Assembly (NCBI GenBank): GCA_019424865.1
Contig: JAHYYS010000010.1
Location: 1 to 44,212 of the forward strand
Source: a bacterium
GTDB taxonomy: Bacteria; Bacillota; Clostridia; Oscillospirales; Oscillospiraceae
Direction: 5' to 3'
Length of the DNA stretch: 44,212 bases
The translations under genes were made by a program, and so were the position numbers. Under the pieces are notes generated by a model. It was not told the origin of the DNA, ran no database searches, and worked only from the letters and a program-made list of their open reading frames with translations. Below are positions 40,103-44,212 of the stretch, in pieces (within the stretch, counting starts at the first letter, position 1; each line of letters opens with the position of its first letter).

Positions 40103-41434
40103 TCAGTAGATCACCAGATATTTTTCCAGCTCCCAGTTGGACACCCGGGACTGATACTCGTTCCACTCCTTCAGCTTGCCCCGGATATAGTGCTCCGCCA
40201 CATGGGAGCCCAATACATCCATCACCAGCGCGTCCCGCTGCATCGCCTCCAGCGCCTCCTTCAGCGTCTCCGGCAGGGGACTGATGTTGCGGGCGGACAG
40301 GTCGCCGTCGTCCAGGTCGTAGAGGTTGTCGGAGATATCCGGGGGCGGCGTCAGATCCCGGGCGATGCCGTCCAGCCCCGCCGCCAGACAGGCCGCCACC
40401 GCCAGATAGGGGTTGCAGGCGGGATCTGGGCTGCGGAGCTCCACCCGCGTCGCCTGGCCGCGGATGGCGGGAATCCGGATCAGCGTGGAGCGGTTGGACG
40501 CCGACCAGGCCTTGTGGCGCGGGGCCTCATAGCCGGCACTCAGACGCTTGTAGGAGTTGACCAGCGGATTGGTCAGCGCCGTAAAGCCGTCGGCGTGGGC
40601 CAGAAGTCCGGCAATGAAGGCATAGGCGGTCCGGGACAGGCCCTTCTCTCCCCCCTCGTCGGCAAAGACATTTTTTCCATTCCGGAACAGGGACATGTTC
40701 AGGTGCATCCCCGATCCGGCCACCCCGTACACGGGCTTGGGCATAAAGGTGGCGTGCAGGCCGTTTTTCTGGGCCAGGGTCTTCACCGCCAGGCGCATGG
40801 TCATAATCTTGTCCGCGCCGTCCAGGGCGTCCACATAGCGGAAGTCAATCTCGTGCTGCCCTATGGCCCCCTCATGGTGGCTGGCCTCAATTTCAAAGCC
40901 CATCTCCTCCAGGTGCATGCAGATCTCCCGGCGGGTGGAATCCCCGTGGTCCAGGGGCCCCAGGTCGAAATAGCCGGCCCTGTCCCGGGTGGTGACGGTG
41001 GCCCGCCCCTGCTCGTCGGTCTCAAAGAGGAAAAATTCCAGCTCCGGGCCGATGTTGAAGGTATCAAACCCCATATCCCTGCACCGCCGCAGCACCCGCC
41101 GCAGCACGCCCCGGGGATCCCCCACAAAGGGGGTGCCGTCCGGGTTGTAGATGTCGCAGATCAGCCGGGCCACCTTTCCCTGGGCCGAGCGCCAGGGAAA
41201 AATGCAGAAGCTGTCCAGGTCGGGATACAGGCACTGGTCCGACTCGTTGACGCGGGTGAACCCCTCGATGGAGGATCCGTCAAACATAATCTGATTGTTC
41301 ACCGCCCGCTCCACCTGGGCGGCCGTAATGGTCACGTTTTTCAGTTGCCCAAAGATATCCACAAACTGCATGCGGATAAATTCAATTTCCTCCTCCGCCA
41401 CCATGCGGATGATGTCCTCTTTGGTGTAGCCCAT
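40103..41434 (-). CDS. glnA: Glutamine synthetase type I
   Basis: This dodecameric enzyme forms glutamine from glutamate, ammonia and ATP. The 443-residue length fits the shorter GSI-alpha class of Firmicutes, which lacks the adenylylation loop. Motifs: MFDGSSIEGF, NIGPELEFFLF, GQHEIDFRY, the ATP-binding KPVYGVAGSGMHLNMSLF, and RSTLIRIPAIRGQATRVELRSPDPACNPY in outline. It precedes the ANTAR gene by 39 bp and is divergent from glnN. Its ribosome-binding site (AAAGGGG) is weak and preceded by a perfect 20-bp palindrome. Confidence 0.97.
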   Translation of the reverse strand: MGYTKEDIIRMVAEEEIEFIRMQFVDIFGQLKNVTITAAQVERAVNNQIMFDGSSIEGFTRVNESDQCLYPDLDSFCIFPWRSAQGKVARLICDIYNPDGTPFVGDPRGVLRRVLRRCRDMGFDTFNIGPELEFFLFETDEQGRATVTTRDRAGYFDLGPLDHGDSTRREICMHLEEMGFEIEASHHEGAIGQHEIDFRYVDALDGADKIMTMRLAVKTLAQKNGLHATFMPKPVYGVAGSGMHLNMSLFRNGKNVFADEGGEKGLSRTAYAFIAGLLAHADGFTALTNPLVNSYKRLSAGYEAPRHKAWSASNRSTLIRIPAIRGQATRVELRSPDPACNPYLAVAACLAAGLDGIARDLTPPPDISDNLYDLDDGDLSARNISPLPETLKEALEAMQRDALVMDVLGSHVAEHYIRGKLKEWNEYQSRVSNWELEKYLVIY

Positions 41435-41456
41435 GGTGAGACGCGCCCCTTTCCCG

Positions 41457-41476
41457 CCGCGCCCGGCCGGGCGCGG
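41457..41476. promoter_or_regulatory. Perfect 20-bp palindrome in the glnA leader
   Basis: CCGCGCCCGGCCGGGCGCGG is an exact self-complementary sequence 23 bases before the glnA start. As DNA it could be an operator; as RNA it would fold tightly near the weak ribosome-binding site. A TTGACA (minus, 41520-41525) upstream could be the -35 box, but no good -10 was found. Confidence 0.55.
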
Positions 41477-41624
41477 ACCGCTGATATAACAGGGCCAGTA
41501 TTACATGTTCTCACCGCCCTGTCAAGTGCTTTCCGCCGCCGCCCCGTTCCCCCGCTTTTCCTCCTTGGTTATATTTTTACAAAGTGACAAAAAACGCCGG
41601 AAAAAGTTTAGTGAGAATTCAGCC

Positions 41625-41653
41625 TTGCAAATTGGACTGGGATGCGATATTGT
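41625..41653 (+). promoter_or_regulatory. Predicted promoter of glnN with overlapping palindrome
   Basis: TTGCAA (41625-41630), 17 bases, TATTGT (41648-41653). A perfect palindrome, CGATATT-GTA-AATATCG (41645-41661), covers the -10 and likely start site, a placement expected of a repressor operator. Confidence 0.6.
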
Positions 41654-41684
41654 AAATATCGTAAAAGCGTGTTTGTCCTGTCTG

Positions 41685-41756
41685 GACTGTAGAGACAGTC
41701 GGGGAGGGGACGGCAGTTGTGAGACAAGGATGTCCGCCAGGGCGTTTTTGTCTTCT
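41685..41756 (+). promoter_or_regulatory. glnN leader hairpin and U-tract (candidate attenuator)
   Basis: A 6-bp hairpin GACTGT/ACAGTC with tetraloop (41685-41700) is followed by a short CGCC/GGCG stem (41735-41744) and a run of TTTTTGTCTTCTTTTTT. The arrangement resembles a weak terminator in a leader of about 150 bases. The product of the neighbouring ANTAR gene is a plausible antiterminator, but I did not find the textbook pair of hexaloops. Confidence 0.4.
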
Positions 41757-41810
41757 TTTTTGTTCCGGCAGTTGTTTCCGGCACACAAAGATAGGAAAGG
41801 GTTGAAAAGT

Positions 41811-43919
<2,109 letters not shown>

Positions 43920-43952
43920 GCGTTTTCCTTTTCTCTCTCTTCTTTTCTCAAA

Positions 43953-43990
43953 GGCAGGGCCTCCGGCGCGTATGCGCCGGAGGCCCTGCC
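43953..43990 (+). terminator. Terminator hairpin of glnN (left flank of copy E)
   Basis: A perfect 17-bp stem (43953-43969 with 43974-43990) with loop GTAT lies 34 bp after the glnN stop. No T-run follows, because repeat element E starts at the next base. Confidence 0.85.
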
Positions 43991-44212
43991 CCAGCTTGTC
44001 GAAAAAGCCCTCCCGCAGGGAGTTCCTGCGGCCGCAGCCGCAGGAATAAAATTGAATCCGTCATTTCCGGCGGCGTGTACGTCGGAAATGACACCTCTCA
44101 CGAAAGACAGTCCGACTTTTTCCTGGGCCCCCACAAAAACCACGGTTTCCCTGGGGTCCAAGGGAAACTGTGGTTTTCGTGGGAGAGGAGGAGCAGCGGA
44201 GGGAACGAGTAT
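43991..44212 (-). repeat. Interspersed structured element, copy E (long subtype, right end missing)
   Basis: It begins with CCAGCTTGTCGAAAAAG against the glnN terminator. It carries the CTCCC/GGGAG mini-hairpin around GCA (44010-44022), TTCCTGCGGC/GCCGCAGGAA around CGCA (44023-44046) and the GTCATTTCCGGCG/CGTCGGAAATGAC hairpin (44060-44092). The CACGAAAGACAGTCC arm (44099-44113) and a 23-bp hairpin (44130-44152 with 44161-44183) follow. The partner of the 15-base arm lies beyond the window, but copy A shows it. Orientation is the same as A and C. Confidence 0.88.

Noticed and set aside
41520..41525. TTGACA as the -35 box of glnA
   Set aside because: The hexamer is perfect, but no acceptable -10 hexamer lies 16-18 bases downstream, so it is not listed as a promoter.

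Overview
This 44.2 kb window is high-GC, mostly single-function housekeeping DNA from a low-copy Gram-positive chromosome. A PolC-type replicase, the RnfCDGEAB respiratory complex, DapL-type lysine/peptidoglycan synthesis, a glmS ribozyme, a CIRCE box, an FMN riboswitch on ribU, a GSIII-type glutamine synthetase and an ANTAR regulator together point to an anaerobic Clostridia (Oscillospirales, Flavonifractor/Oscillibacter-like gut bacterium). The genus is inference; no rRNA or tRNA gene was seen.

Layout, left to right. (1) 510-12349, minus strand: pyrH-frr-uppS-cdsA-dxr-rseP-ispG, two small unusual genes, then polC. This is the classical Firmicutes cluster for ribosome recycling, isoprenoid/undecaprenyl and phospholipid synthesis, and replication. 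(2) 12602-14702, plus: a DUF1287 protein, an FMN-riboswitch-controlled riboflavin transporter gene (ribU), and rpsU behind a perfect consensus promoter. (3) 15165-17554: lepB, a lipoprotein esterase and an unknown membrane protein. (4) 18014-22973, minus: rnfCDGEAB with a structured leader. (5) 23313-30173, minus: engB, lon, clpX, clpP and tig, a proteostasis block with a CIRCE operator in front of clpP. (6) 30313-34486: a metallophosphoesterase, thrC, a YetF/DUF4363 pair and a small acidic protein. (7) 34582-38920, minus: glmS (with ribozyme) and dapF-dapL, cell-wall precursor genes. (8) 39075-39173: a two-repeat CRISPR relic without cas genes. (9) 39518-43919: glnA plus an ANTAR regulator, divergent from glnN (GSIII).

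The most striking feature is a family of non-coding interspersed elements. Five copies (A at 1-277, B at 14885-15108, C at 17737-17960, D at 39304-39480, E at 43991 to the end) lie at the 3' ends of polC, lepB, rnfB, the ANTAR gene and glnN. Four of them (B-E) touch a terminator-like hairpin. Two complete copies (B, C) are exactly 224 bp, differ at only 4 positions, have imperfect inverted ends and are bracketed by duplicated copies of the host terminator palindrome (24 bp and 28 bp). Several internal stems differ between copies by compensatory changes, so the folded form appears to be maintained. A longer subtype (A/E) carries an extra internal module. No protein is encoded in them. I propose a terminator-targeting, structured miniature mobile element (or structured RNA) that I do not recognise from any described family.

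Both ends of the window fall inside the long subtype, in the same orientation but with different sequence. This suggests the window may be an assembly contig broken at repeats, which matters when interpreting the extra copy of the polC 3' end next to copy A. Start codons were re-chosen from ribosome-binding sites for polC, dxr, cdsA (TTG), uppS, pyrH, lepB (TTG), rnfD, thrC, yetF (GTG), glmS, glnN and the ANTAR gene (apparently CTG).
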